Part shown: in pieces, positions 9,747 through 18,161 of the stretch
How positions within the stretch are numbered: position 1 is the first letter of the stretch
Layout of the letters: every line of letters begins with the position of its first letter
Origin: Caballeronia sordidicola
GTDB lineage: Bacteria; Pseudomonadota; Gammaproteobacteria; Burkholderiales; Burkholderiaceae
Length of the DNA stretch: 64,000 nt
Reading direction: 5' to 3'
Assembly (NCBI RefSeq): GCF_001544455.2
Contig: NZ_FCOC02000010.1
Span: 152,626-216,625, forward strand
Notes under the pieces: model-generated
Told to the model about the DNA's origin: nothing
Databases searched by the model: none
Seen by the model: only the letters and a program-made list of their open reading frames with translations
Position numbers and translations under genes: made by a program

Positions 9747-10751
9747 TTAGCCGACGTTCCAGCGTGCATCGGCGACGGCCAGCTTTTTCGGAATCAGCTT
9801 AAGGTCCGTAAATACGTCGGCGATTTGCTGCTGATACGCAATCGTCTCCGGCGTGATCGGCTGCACGCCATAGGCCGTACGTTTCAGCGCGCGTTCGAGC
9901 GTGGGTGTGTCTAGCCCGACCAGCGGCGATAAAAGTTTGGCGACATCGGGGATATTGTCCCGGCCCCATTGATCGACGTGATCCAGTTCTTCCAGTAGCG
10001 CGCGCACGAGAAGCGGCTGGGCCGTCGCGAACTTGCGCGTCGCGAGGTAATACTGCGTGTTGCGCACGAGATTCGTGCCGTCCGCGATCACCCGCGCGTT
10101 TGCCTGCCGTTCCACGGCGGCGAGATACGGATCCCAGATCACCCATGCATCCACGCTGCCTTGCACGAACGCAGCGCGTGCGTCGGCAGGAGCCAGGTAG
10201 ACCGGCTGGATATCGGTGTAGGAAAGCTTGGCATTCTTCAATGCTTCAACAAGAAGGTAATGGACGTTCGAACCCTTGTTCAAAGCCACTTTCTTGCCGC
10301 GCAGATCCGCTACGGAGCGGATTGGCGAAGCCTGCTGCACGACGATTGCCTCGCCCTGCGGCGCGGGCGGTTCGTTGCCCACATAGACAAAATCCACGCC
10401 CGCTGCCTGCGCGAAAATAGGCGGCGTTTCTCCGACCGTGCCTGCATCGACCGCGCCTGCATTGAGTCCTTCGAGCAGTTGCGGACCCGCCGGGAATTCA
10501 AGCCATTGCACCGTGATCCCCTGCGCGGCAAGCCGCTTGTCGAGCGTGCCGCGGGCTTTCAGAACCACGAAGTTGCCGTACTTCTGATAGCCGATACGAA
10601 ACACCTTTTCCGAACCGTCGGCAACCGCGTTCTGGCTGGTAAGGAGCGCCGCGGTTCCGGTCAACGCGCTGGTTGCGCCTGCACCAAGCGCCGCGAGTTT
10701 GAGCAATGCTTTACGACGCGATGCAATGGCAAGTGATTTTTTATCGGGCAT
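9747..10751 (-). CDS. ssuA: Aliphatic sulfonate-binding protein SsuA
   Basis: 334-aa periplasmic binding protein. The N-terminus has a twin-arginine-like stretch (SRRKALLKLAALGAG), so Tat export is possible. The mature part starts near ADGSEKVFRIGYQKYGNF, and family motifs are AGAVDAGTVGETPPIFAQAAG and VYLAPADARAAF. The start at 10751 is supported by AGGGAGG 8 nt upstream. A 234-nt gap separates it from ssuD and contains a weak long-loop inverted repeat (GCTAAGG 9680-9686 and CCTTAGC 9722-9728), so a secondary promoter or processing site is possible. Confidence 0.92.
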   Translation of the reverse strand: MPDKKSLAIASRRKALLKLAALGAGATSALTGTAALLTSQNAVADGSEKVFRIGYQKYGNFVVLKARGTLDKRLAAQGITVQWLEFPAGPQLLEGLNAGAVDAGTVGETPPIFAQAAGVDFVYVGNEPPAPQGEAIVVQQASPIRSVADLRGKKVALNKGSNVHYLLVEALKNAKLSYTDIQPVYLAPADARAAFVQGSVDAWVIWDPYLAAVERQANARVIADGTNLVRNTQYYLATRKFATAQPLLVRALLEELDHVDQWGRDNIPDVAKLLSPLVGLDTPTLERALKRTAYGVQPITPETIAYQQQIADVFTDLKLIPKKLAVADARWNVG

Positions 10752-10817
10752 GGGAATGCCTCCCTGGATGAATGAATGCTCAGGCCGGTGTGGTCGGAAA
10801 GCCGGGTTCACTTGAAG

Positions 10818-10847
10818 CAAAACCGCCTGCAAGCGCGGGCGGTTTTG
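10818..10847 (-). terminator. Intercistronic stem-loop between the two ssuA genes
   Basis: Perfect 10-bp stem CAAAACCGCC (10818-10827) with GGCGGTTTTG (10838-10847) and a 10-nt loop. On the - strand it ends in GGCGGTTTTG followed by CTTC, a weak terminator. It may partly terminate or stabilise mRNA, so that the upstream binding protein is made in excess over the downstream genes. Confidence 0.55.
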
Positions 10848-10876
10848 GGAACACGGCTTTGTCGATTGGTCATTCG

Positions 10877-11914
10877 CTAAGGTTGTTTGACAACACCTTC
10901 CGCGGCGACGTTGGCGCTGGTTGCCGTATTCGCCGCAACCGCCTTGCGCGATGCAAAGTCCCAGACGAGTGCGCTCGCGGTATCGACGGGCTTTGGCAAG
11001 AGCTTCGCCTGGTAGAAACTGTCGGCTATGGCCTGTTGCTCGCCGAAATTCTTCGCCGCAACCGCGCGCACTGCATACGTGCGGCGTGAATTGGCGCGCT
11101 CCACCGTCGCCTGATCGAGTCCCCACACCGGCGCTAGAATCCTGGCCGCATCTTGCGGGTGCGCCTTGGTCCAGACACCGGCCGCGACCAGTTGCTTGAA
11201 GACGATATCGACGATCTGCGGGTACTTTTGCGCGAACGGAGTCGATGCGAGGTAATAGCGCTGATAGGACGCGAGGCCATCGCCACGGATCAGAATGCGT
11301 GCGCCCGGATCCAGTTCCACCGAAGCCACGTACGGGTCCCATGCGAACCACGCGTCCACGTCATTGCGCTCGAAAGCCGCTCGCGCGTCGGCGGGCGCGA
11401 GATAGCTGATCTTGACATCGGCGGGCGTCAGCTTCGCGCGGGCAAGCGCGGACAGCAACAGATAGTGGACGCCAGCCGCCTTGGTCACGGCAATACGCTT
11501 GCCCTTGAGGTCGGCGAGCGAATGAATGGGTGCATCGCGATGAACAATTACTGCCTGCGCCGAAGGCGACGGCGTTTCCTGCGCGACATAAACAAAATTG
11601 GCGTTCGCCGCCTGCGCGAAGACTGGAACCGTGTCAGCCACGTCGGCGCTAACGTCCACGGCGTCGGCATTCAGCGCCTCCGTAAGCGGTAATCCGCTTG
11701 CAAACTCGCTCCACTCTATTCGCACGTTCAGCGGTGCGACCGCCTTTTCCAGCGTGCCGCGCGCCTTGAGGATTGCAATCAGCGTGGACGATTTCTGAAA
11801 GCCGATGCGCAGCTTGACGGGGTCGCCCGATGGCGTTTGCGCAACCGCGTTAATGGCAAAGGAAGCCAATAACGCCATTGCAACGCAGGCGGCAAGGCGG
11901 TTAAGGATTTTCAT
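10877..11914 (-). CDS. Second SsuA-like sulfonate-binding protein
   Basis: 345-aa paralogue of SsuA with a signal peptide (MKILNRLAACVAMALLAS... ending AVAQ) and the same motifs (RIGFQKSSTLIAILKARGTL, DVSADVADTVPVFAQAA, SYLAPADARAAFERNDVDAW). It lacks the twin-arginine start of its neighbour. The C-terminus is extended by an alanine-rich tail (ASRKAVAANTATSANVAAEG). It is the first gene of the ssu operon. No strong Shine-Dalgarno precedes the ATG at 11914. It likely widens the ligand range of a single SsuBC transporter. Confidence 0.88.
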   Translation of the reverse strand: MKILNRLAACVAMALLASFAINAVAQTPSGDPVKLRIGFQKSSTLIAILKARGTLEKAVAPLNVRIEWSEFASGLPLTEALNADAVDVSADVADTVPVFAQAANANFVYVAQETPSPSAQAVIVHRDAPIHSLADLKGKRIAVTKAAGVHYLLLSALARAKLTPADVKISYLAPADARAAFERNDVDAWFAWDPYVASVELDPGARILIRGDGLASYQRYYLASTPFAQKYPQIVDIVFKQLVAAGVWTKAHPQDAARILAPVWGLDQATVERANSRRTYAVRAVAAKNFGEQQAIADSFYQAKLLPKPVDTASALVWDFASRKAVAANTATSANVAAEGVVKQP

Positions 11915-12103
11915 GGAGACGAGCAGGAAAGGAAGCCAGCCGATGATGTTAGCAATGCACGCAGGCGCGACTAAACGATCATTCCTGATATCGATTGCAT
12001 CGAAAATGCTGACGGTGGCTTTCCAAACGGAAGCTGTCTGGTCACCGCTTGAAATCGGCGGCCTGATCCCGCATCTCAAGTTCCATTTATCCGGAGCACG
12101 ACC

Positions 12104-13141
12104 ATGGGAAGCCGTCCCCAATTTATCGATGACATGTCGCGCGGCGCCGCCGAGGCCGCCCTTTCGACTCCCCTCGGCGACGAAGCGCTCCTCGACGCAT
12201 ACTCGCGCACGGTCATCGGCGCGCTTGAACGCGTGCAGCAAGCAGTTGCGTTCATCTCAGTCGAACGGCACGTGGCTAGCGGAGCCAATGGCCGCAATCC
12301 ACGCGGTACGCAAGGTGGAACCGGATCGGGTTTCATTTTCACACCCGACGGCTATCTCCTGACCAATAGCCACGTCGTGCACGGCGCGACGCATATTCGC
12401 GTCACGCTCGCCGACGGGGGTACGTTCGACGCCGATCTGGTCGGCGACGACCCCGACAGCGACCTCGCGGTGCTGCGCATCGGCTCAGCCGAAGTATTGC
12501 CGCATGTCGAACTCGGTGAATCCGGCAAGCTTCGCGTTGGACAGATCGCGATTGCCGTGGGGAATCCGCTTGGCCTCGCCCAGACCGTTACGACCGGCGT
12601 TGTCTCGGCGCTCGGCCGCTCCTTGCGATCCAATTCCGGACGCATGATCTACGACGTGATCCAGACCGACGCGGCGCTGAACCCGGGCAATTCGGGCGGT
12701 CCGCTGATCAACTCGGCGGGACAGGTCATTGGCGTGAACACGGCGATCATCGCGGGCGCGCAGGCCATTTCGTTCGCGACCGCCATCGACACCGCCAAGT
12801 GGGTCATCATGCAGCTCTTCGCTCACGGACGCGTGCGGCGCGCGTACATAGGCGTAGCGGGGACAACGTCGCCCATCTCGCGACGCGTGCAGCGCTACTT
12901 CGGCTTGCCTTCGGCCAGCGGCGTGCATGTGATGGAAGTGGTGAAAGCAAGTCCCGCAGCAACCGGCGGATTGCGCACGGGCGACCGCATTGTCGCTATC
13001 GACGCGTTGCCCGTGGACAGCGTCGACAGCTTGCAGCGGAGCCTGGATGTAACGCGTATTGACCGCGTCGTGAACGTCACCGTGCTGCGCGGCGCGCAAA
13101 AACTCGAGCTGGAGGTCACGCCTGTCGAGCAGGCTGCATGA
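12104..13141 (+). CDS. HtrA-like trypsin-type serine protease with PDZ domain
   Basis: 345-aa S1C protease. The catalytic triad is visible as His90 (TNSHVV), Asp120 (DSDLAVL) and Ser197 (GNSGGP). A PDZ domain (about 240-335) contains GVHVMEVVKASPAATGGLRTGDRI. Unlike DegP/DegQ there is no signal peptide or membrane anchor: the N-terminus is polar (MGSRPQFIDDMSRGAAEAAL). It is therefore predicted cytoplasmic unless translation starts elsewhere. It is divergent from the ssu operon across 189 bp. Substrates are unknown. Confidence 0.9.
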   Translation: MGSRPQFIDDMSRGAAEAALSTPLGDEALLDAYSRTVIGALERVQQAVAFISVERHVASGANGRNPRGTQGGTGSGFIFTPDGYLLTNSHVVHGATHIRVTLADGGTFDADLVGDDPDSDLAVLRIGSAEVLPHVELGESGKLRVGQIAIAVGNPLGLAQTVTTGVVSALGRSLRSNSGRMIYDVIQTDAALNPGNSGGPLINSAGQVIGVNTAIIAGAQAISFATAIDTAKWVIMQLFAHGRVRRAYIGVAGTTSPISRRVQRYFGLPSASGVHVMEVVKASPAATGGLRTGDRIVAIDALPVDSVDSLQRSLDVTRIDRVVNVTVLRGAQKLELEVTPVEQAA

Positions 13142-13164
13142 CCCTATGTCATGAAGCCGCCCGC

Positions 13165-13716
13165 TTACTCGTGACCTCGCGCGCGGCCTCGCGCCATGCT
13201 CGAAAACACGCCATCGCGTTTGATCAGGCCGTGGAACATGGCCGCGCCCAAATGCGCGAGGAAGGTCGCGAACAGCAATAACCCAAGGGTCGTATGCGCC
13301 GAGCGCAAGAACGCGTAGAGCCGCACGTCTTGTGGCGCGATGGGCGGCAAGTAGACCGATCCGAACAGATGGACTGGAAAGCCGCCCGCCGACAGCATCG
13401 ACCAGCCGACGAGCGGCATGGCGAACAACAGCGCATAAAAGACCCAGTGCGAAAGATGGGCGATGTGCTGCTGCCAACGCGGCATGTCATCGGGCAAAGG
13501 CGGCGTGCGGTGCGTCAATCGAACGATGAACCGCATGCTCACCAGCACGAGGATTGCAATGCCGAGCGGCTTGTGGATTGCAATCAGCGTCTGATGCCAT
13601 GAAGACAACGTGGCCACCATTCCCACGCCAATGAACAACATGGCTATGACAAGCGGCGCCATCAGCCAGTGGAAAAAACGCGCGGCGGGACTGAAATGTC
13701 GATGTTCGGCGCTCAT
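13165..13716 (-). CDS. Cytochrome b561
   Basis: 183-aa four-helix di-haem membrane cytochrome. Haem-ligand histidines are evident in the helix starts FFHWLMAPLVIAMLF, AIHKPLGIAILVL, LSHWVFYALLFAMPLVGW and SAHTTLGLLLFATFLAHLG. Such proteins pass electrons from the quinone pool to partner enzymes. The start overlaps the stop of the upstream catalase-related gene by 4 nt (ATGA), which points to electron delivery to that peroxidase. Last gene of the ECF sigma operon. Confidence 0.9.
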   Translation of the reverse strand: MSAEHRHFSPAARFFHWLMAPLVIAMLFIGVGMVATLSSWHQTLIAIHKPLGIAILVLVSMRFIVRLTHRTPPLPDDMPRWQQHIAHLSHWVFYALLFAMPLVGWSMLSAGGFPVHLFGSVYLPPIAPQDVRLYAFLRSAHTTLGLLLFATFLAHLGAAMFHGLIKRDGVFSSMARGRARGHE

Positions 13717-14822
13717 TGGGGATTCCGTGTCGATGCTTGAGAGGACGCCTGAGCGGATACCTGAGCACGCGCTTCCTCATGCGTGCGGCGATTATAAGAG
13801 ACCGCGTAGGCCGACGAGCGTGCCGCCAGTAGCGGATCGTCGGACGGTTTCAGGCCGGTGGGAAGAATGGTCGGATCGTAGTTGATATCGCGGCAATCGC
13901 CATCGGCTTGCGGCGTTTCGCGTTCGATCACAAGCGTACCCGCGTCAATGTGCGGCCGGTCTTCGGGCCACGCCTGGGTTGCGTCGTTGGTCACGTCGCC
14001 GGGTTGGGCAACAGTCAGCACGAGATGCCAGCGCAACGGGCCATTTGCCAGGCGGCCGCGCAATTCGGCATCGAGGAAATCGTGCTCGCCCTTCTGGTCG
14101 GCAGTGACCGGCGAATACTGCGCCTCGGGCACCATGGACCAGCGGATGAAATGCGTCTTGCCGCTTGCATCAATAGCGCGAAACGCATTGATGCCGTAGT
14201 ACGCGGCGTTTCCAAAACTCGATGACGGCGGATGGTTTTTCACCCATGCCTGAAACGGTTGGGTCTCCGGATGCGCGGCAAAAAACGTCTTGAGCTTGGC
14301 GGGATCGGGTTTGCCGGTCGCGGGATCCGGTTGCAATGCGACCAGTTGAGCAAAGAAAGCCTGCGGCGTATTGACAATAAACACCGGCGTATTATTCATG
14401 CCGGTGCGCCATTGCTGGCCGTCGGGCAGCTTGAAATCAAGCGCAAGACTGCGCACCGGAACGCTGGCATCCGGAGCGGAGGGATTGCTTCCGGGAATCG
14501 CAAAACGGCCTACAACCGGAGTACGCATTGCAGTGAACACGCTTGCACTCGATATATCCGACGCTTGCCCGTTCCCTTCGAAATACCCCTCCACGCAAAC
14601 GCCTTTAGCGTGATTGCGGCGAAATCCCGGATGAACGCCCGCATTCGCTTCGAACGTATTGACAATACGTTGCGGCGTCAGGCGCTGGGGCGCGGCGAAG
14701 CCCGATGCATACACAAAAGCGCCGCCCATTGCAGCCACAACCGCGCCTATGACCGCCAGCCGGAATAGCGGAATGGATTGCCGTGAGCGATGCCGGTCCG
14801 AAGGGGGAGGATGTTTGTTCAT
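13713..14822 (-). CDS. Catalase-related peroxidase (SrpA-type), membrane-anchored
   Basis: 369 aa. An N-terminal anchor or uncleaved signal helix (about residues 20-40, LAVIGAVVAAMGGAFVYASGF) precedes a catalase-fold domain of the small SrpA family. The domain starts NTFEANAGVHPGFRRNHAKG, where the His is the likely distal haem residue, and ends DPTILPTGLKPSDDPLLAARSSAYAVSYNRR, where the Tyr is the likely proximal haem ligand. It probably acts as a periplasmic peroxidase. Pairing with cytochrome b561 and an ECF sigma factor suggests an oxidative-stress role. Confidence 0.87.
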   Translation of the reverse strand: MNKHPPPSDRHRSRQSIPLFRLAVIGAVVAAMGGAFVYASGFAAPQRLTPQRIVNTFEANAGVHPGFRRNHAKGVCVEGYFEGNGQASDISSASVFTAMRTPVVGRFAIPGSNPSAPDASVPVRSLALDFKLPDGQQWRTGMNNTPVFIVNTPQAFFAQLVALQPDPATGKPDPAKLKTFFAAHPETQPFQAWVKNHPPSSSFGNAAYYGINAFRAIDASGKTHFIRWSMVPEAQYSPVTADQKGEHDFLDAELRGRLANGPLRWHLVLTVAQPGDVTNDATQAWPEDRPHIDAGTLVIERETPQADGDCRDINYDPTILPTGLKPSDDPLLAARSSAYAVSYNRRTHEEARAQVSAQASSQASTRNPQ

Positions 14823-14880
14823 GGCTGATTTTTTGATTCGATATCCTGATGGACCAGGATTTCACTTTGATGTCGACGGC

Positions 14881-14905
14881 GACTCCGGCGCATCACGCCG
14901 GAGTC
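14881..14905 (-). other. Intercistronic stem-loop before the catalase gene
   Basis: Perfect inverted repeat GACTCCGGCG (14881-14890), loop CATCA, CGCCGGAGTC (14896-14905), between the anti-sigma stop and the catalase start. There is no T run on either strand. It is more likely an mRNA-stability or processing element than a full terminator. Confidence 0.6.
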
Positions 14906-14916
14906 AGCCAGAAGTT

Positions 14917-15771
14917 TTACTGAGTGGACGTCCGCGGCTTAACGTCGCCCATCTGTGTCAACTGCGAATAGACGTCATGCGAAAGCTCGAGCAATACCTT
15001 GCGGTCGATCGCGCCCGAAACCGCATAGCCGAAGTCGCCATCGATCCAATAGAACACATTCACCGAGCCATCCTGATACAGCTTGAACGCGGTCGTGTCC
15101 GAGCTGATCTTTCTATGCGAAATGCATAGCGTAATGCGTTCGCCCTTCGCGTCGTGATACATGAACTGCGCGACCGGACCATCGTCGCCGGGCAACAGGC
15201 GCCCGCCCATCAGTTCGAAACCGACACGCGTGAGCACAGGCGGCCGGACGTCGGTGCCAAGCCTCTTGGAGACCCACGTCACCAGTTCCTGCTCGCGATC
15301 GGCGCCAACTTCGACGGGCCGCATCACTTCGGGCGCATACATCACGTGCGCAACGGCAGACTGGCGCGCGAACGATTCGCCGGGCGTGAAGCTCGCGCGT
15401 TCCACATGCCCGCTGCCACCGCTGCCCGGCATCAACGCACGACCGCCCACGTTGCTCATCATGCCGCCCACGCCAATGCCCACGCCTATTACGAGCGCCG
15501 CCGCCATTCCGGCGAACTGCGGCCAGTTTGCAGCGTCGCGCCAGCGGCGGCGCTCGGGCGGCAACAGCCGTTGCGGCACGGGTTCGCTCAGCACGCGATC
15601 GTAGCGGTCGTGGAACATGCTGTTCAACGAAAAATAGTCGCTGATCTTGGTGGCGAGTCCTTCGTCGTGTTCCAGCAGCCGATCGATCTCATCGCGGCGA
15701 TGCTCGGCCAGCGATCCGTCCACGTAGGCGTGGATTTCGTCTTCGGTAATCGGTGTTTGTTGTTCGCTCAT
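14917..15771 (-). CDS. Anti-sigma factor, single-pass membrane protein
   Basis: 284 aa. The cytoplasmic N-terminal domain (ITEDEIHAYVDGSLAEHRRDEIDRLL...) resembles anti-sigma domains that clamp ECF sigma factors. One membrane helix lies at about residues 87-107 (FAGMAAALVIGVGIGVGGMM). The C-terminal domain of about 170 residues is extracytoplasmic and could be the sensor (GFELMGGRLLPGDDGPVAQFMY, then GFGYAVSG-like WIDGDFGYAVSGAI). Its start overlaps the sigma factor stop by 4 nt, the usual arrangement for a sigma/anti-sigma pair. Confidence 0.87.
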   Translation of the reverse strand: MSEQQTPITEDEIHAYVDGSLAEHRRDEIDRLLEHDEGLATKISDYFSLNSMFHDRYDRVLSEPVPQRLLPPERRRWRDAANWPQFAGMAAALVIGVGIGVGGMMSNVGGRALMPGSGGSGHVERASFTPGESFARQSAVAHVMYAPEVMRPVEVGADREQELVTWVSKRLGTDVRPPVLTRVGFELMGGRLLPGDDGPVAQFMYHDAKGERITLCISHRKISSDTTAFKLYQDGSVNVFYWIDGDFGYAVSGAIDRKVLLELSHDVYSQLTQMGDVKPRTSTQ

Positions 15772-16286
15772 CGCACCACCTGTAATTTAGCGCCGGGTTG
15801 CGCGCCCGCCATCAGCGCGCGCAGTCTCTCACGTCCGCGCGAAAGCCGCGACATGACGGTCCCTATGGGAATTTCCAGCGCCTGCGCGACATCGGAATAA
15901 CTCATTTCTTCCAGCCCAACCAGCAGCACGACCTGGCGTTGATCGAGCGGCAGCCGCTGCAGCGCGAAATCAAGATCGCGCATTTCAAGCGACTGCGTTT
16001 GCGTGCCGGCCACGGCGAACTCGCGCTCGGAAATATTCTCGTCATCGACGGAAACATGCACCGCCTTCACGCCCGCGCGGCGCGCCTGATTCGCGAATAC
16101 GTTATGCATGATGGTAAAAAGCCACGCGCGCATGTCGGTGCCAGTCTGGAATTTCTCGGTATGCCGGAGCGCGCGTTCGAGCGTGTCCTGAACCAGGTCG
16201 TCGGCAAGGTCGCGATTATTGATCAACGCTCGCGCGTAGCGGCGTAATCGCGGTACATGTTCCATTAACTCGTCACGGACGCCCAT
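15768..16286 (-). CDS. ECF RNA polymerase sigma factor
   Basis: 172 aa. Region 2 is RRYARALINNRDLADDLVQDTLERALRHTEKF-like (residues 12-45) with the conserved D-L-V-Q-D-T, and region 4 is LPLDQRQVVLLVGLEEMSYSDVAQALEIPIGTVMSRLSRGRERL. The start MGVRDELMEHV at 16286 is supported by GAAGGAAGG just upstream. It is flanked by two anti-sigma-like genes and drives, by inference, its own operon including the peroxidase and cytochrome b561. Confidence 0.92.
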   Translation of the reverse strand: MGVRDELMEHVPRLRRYARALINNRDLADDLVQDTLERALRHTEKFQTGTDMRAWLFTIMHNVFANQARRAGVKAVHVSVDDENISEREFAVAGTQTQSLEMRDLDFALQRLPLDQRQVVLLVGLEEMSYSDVAQALEIPIGTVMSRLSRGRERLRALMAGAQPGAKLQVVR

Positions 16287-16324
16287 CGGCCTTCCTTCAT
16301 TTTGTAAGCTTGTGCCGGCGCTGA

Positions 16325-16369
16325 GCAAAAAACGCCGCTGTGAATGATCGGGCTAACACCGCGTTTTGC
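16325..16369 (-). terminator. Weak attenuator-like hairpin upstream of the sigma factor
   Basis: On the - strand GCAAAACGC (16369-16361) can pair with GCGTTTTTTGC (16335-16325), leaving a loop of about 26 nt and a T6 stretch within the arm. It lies between the upstream anti-sigma-like gene and the sigma factor start. It could lower read-through from the first gene. Confidence 0.4.
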
Positions 16370-16396
16370 GGGTTATTCCCTTTCCTCGCGTCTTTT

Positions 16397-17113
16397 TTAG
16401 TTGCCCGTCATCAAGTCCGCAGCGCGCATCAGACCGCGCGTGTTCGCGCGCCCGGCCAGCACGTAGCGTTTTCCGCCCGCAGTCCACTCGAGCAGGCGCG
16501 TTTCACCTATGCGATGCGCCCGCCACTGCGGCTGCGGTTTTGCCATGATCCCGGGCGCAACCAGCAGGACCGCTGCGTCGCCCGCCGCATTCCGGTACAC
16601 ATACTCTGACGCCGAGGCAAACGGCCCCAGGGACATGTCGCGGCGCGCAGCCGGATGAAATCCTACGACATATAAGTTAGGCGCGTCCGCCAGCGCCTTC
16701 GCCGAGCTTGCATAACCGCTCGCGCCGGTCGCCATGTCCTGCGACGCGACCGCCTGCTCGAGCGCCATGATCGACGCATTGTCGAGCGCGGAATCCGAGA
16801 TGTCGAAGGCGAACAGTCCGCCTGCGACGAGCGCCAGCGCGGCTGCAGCGGCGATCAGCGCAGTGCTGATCGATCTTCTTGGCGCCGGAGGAGCAGATTT
16901 GCGCGGGGGCGATTCGTCGGCAGGTTCGTGAAAGGCATTCTGCATTTGCTGGTTGAGCCGTCCATAGAACGCTACACGATGCGCCTCGTCAGGCCGCTTT
17001 TGCAAGTAGCGCTGGACGCTGGACGCGCGTTTCGGATCGAGCATGCCGTCGGCGTAAGCCTGGACATCGGACTCGGAGAGCCTGGATTCCGAAGGTGGTT
17101 TTGCTATGGACAT
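16397..17113 (-). CDS. Anti-sigma-factor-like membrane protein
   Basis: 238 aa with an N-terminal segment of anti-sigma type (LSESDVQAYADGMLDPKRASSVQRYLQKRPDEAHRVAFYGRLNQQMQ). A membrane helix lies at about residues 83-103 (STALIAAAAALALVAGGLFAF), followed by a roughly 130-residue extracytoplasmic domain ending in GKRYVLAGRANTRGLMRAADLM. It resembles the neighbour at 14917-15771 in layout but not closely in sequence. It lies 110 nt upstream of the sigma factor. No clear Shine-Dalgarno precedes the ATG. Confidence 0.75.
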   Translation of the reverse strand: MSIAKPPSESRLSESDVQAYADGMLDPKRASSVQRYLQKRPDEAHRVAFYGRLNQQMQNAFHEPADESPPRKSAPPAPRRSISTALIAAAAALALVAGGLFAFDISDSALDNASIMALEQAVASQDMATGASGYASSAKALADAPNLYVVGFHPAARRDMSLGPFASASEYVYRNAAGDAAVLLVAPGIMAKPQPQWRAHRIGETRLLEWTAGGKRYVLAGRANTRGLMRAADLMTGN

Positions 17114-17399
17114 GATTGATTGGAAAATTGCTGTCGGTATAAGGCGAACACAGTATGAAGCGATTTATTCCGTTTGCGCATGGCCTCAGGCTACGCGCCA
17201 GAACACCCCGCCAGCCGGAAAAGAAAAGCGTCCCTGAGCGCGTAAACACAATCCATCACGGCTTATTCCCGTCAAATTCAAATTTTTCCGTTCATGAAAA
17301 TAATCGGCTTTGTCGGGAATATCGCGGGCTTTTGCCGGGTTCTCTCCAATGCACACAGCGCAAAAACACTTAACCCTTTTAATCTCTTTGGAGAAGAAC

Positions 17400-17666
17400 A
17401 TGAAAGTCCTCGCCATCGCTCTCGTAGCCCTTGGAACTATTGCTTCAGCTAGCGCATTCGCACAGACCAAGACCCGCGCGCAGGTCTATCAGGAATTGAT
17501 TCAGGCACAGAAAGACGGCCGCGATTTTGTGACGGACACCTCTTACCCCGACGTCAATCCAATCTTCGCGCATCAACTCGAGCAACAGCAAACGCGCCTT
17601 GCTCAAGAGCGGGCAAACAACGCAGTGGCAAACACAACGCCGGCAAGCGCCAGCGAAACCAACTAA
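17400..17666 (+). CDS. DUF4148 small secreted protein
   Basis: 88 aa: signal peptide (MKVLAIALVALGTIASASAFAQ) followed by the DUF4148 core (TRAQVYQELIQAQKDGRDFVTDTSYPDV) and a polar tail. DUF4148 proteins are frequent in Burkholderiaceae and have no known function. GGAGAAGAAC precedes the ATG. It is divergent from the ECF locus and followed by a second family member. Confidence 0.85.
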   Translation: MKVLAIALVALGTIASASAFAQTKTRAQVYQELIQAQKDGRDFVTDTSYPDVNPIFAHQLEQQQTRLAQERANNAVANTTPASASETN

Positions 17667-17764
17667 CGCTCGCGCGCCCATATTGAGCCCTTGAGCCCAG
17701 GCATCGAAAAACATGTTTAGCAGTTGGCTAAATACATCGGATCACTAACTTTATTGAGGTCATC

Positions 17765-18082
17765 ATGAAAAAATTCCTTATCTCCGCACTGGTTCTCTCG
17801 TCGGCGTTGGCAGCACCGGCTTTCACGTTCGCCCAGAGCAACGGCCCCGTGACGCGCGCGCAGGTCAAGGCCGAACTCGCTCAACTCGAAAAGGCCGGCT
17901 ATAGCCCGGGCGGCGAAGACGTGAACTATCCGCAGGACATTCAGGCCGCCGAGCAGAAAGTCTGGGAACAACAAGGCATTGCGACGCGTTCGTATGGATC
18001 GTCTACAGGCAGCACATCGGCGTCGGGCGCACGGGCTGACGTTGCTCGTGACGCGGCAAAACCGGTCTACTTCGGTCACTGA
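17765..18082 (+). CDS. DUF4148 small secreted protein
   Basis: 105 aa with signal peptide (MKKFLISALVLSSALAAPAFTFAQ) and core VTRAQVKAELAQLEKAGYSPGGEDVNYPQDIQAAE-like region, ending in a Ser/Ala-rich linker and PVYFGH. The C-terminal FGH is shared with the third family member at 39029-39355, which is its closer relative. Periplasmic or exported, function unknown. Confidence 0.87.
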   Translation: MKKFLISALVLSSALAAPAFTFAQSNGPVTRAQVKAELAQLEKAGYSPGGEDVNYPQDIQAAEQKVWEQQGIATRSYGSSTGSTSASGARADVARDAAKPVYFGH

Positions 18083-18161
18083 ATGAGCGGCCTCGCCTGT
18101 GCCACTTCGCATGAACCGGTAAACTCCAGAGGCGAACGCACCTTCCTCTGGAGACATCCGT

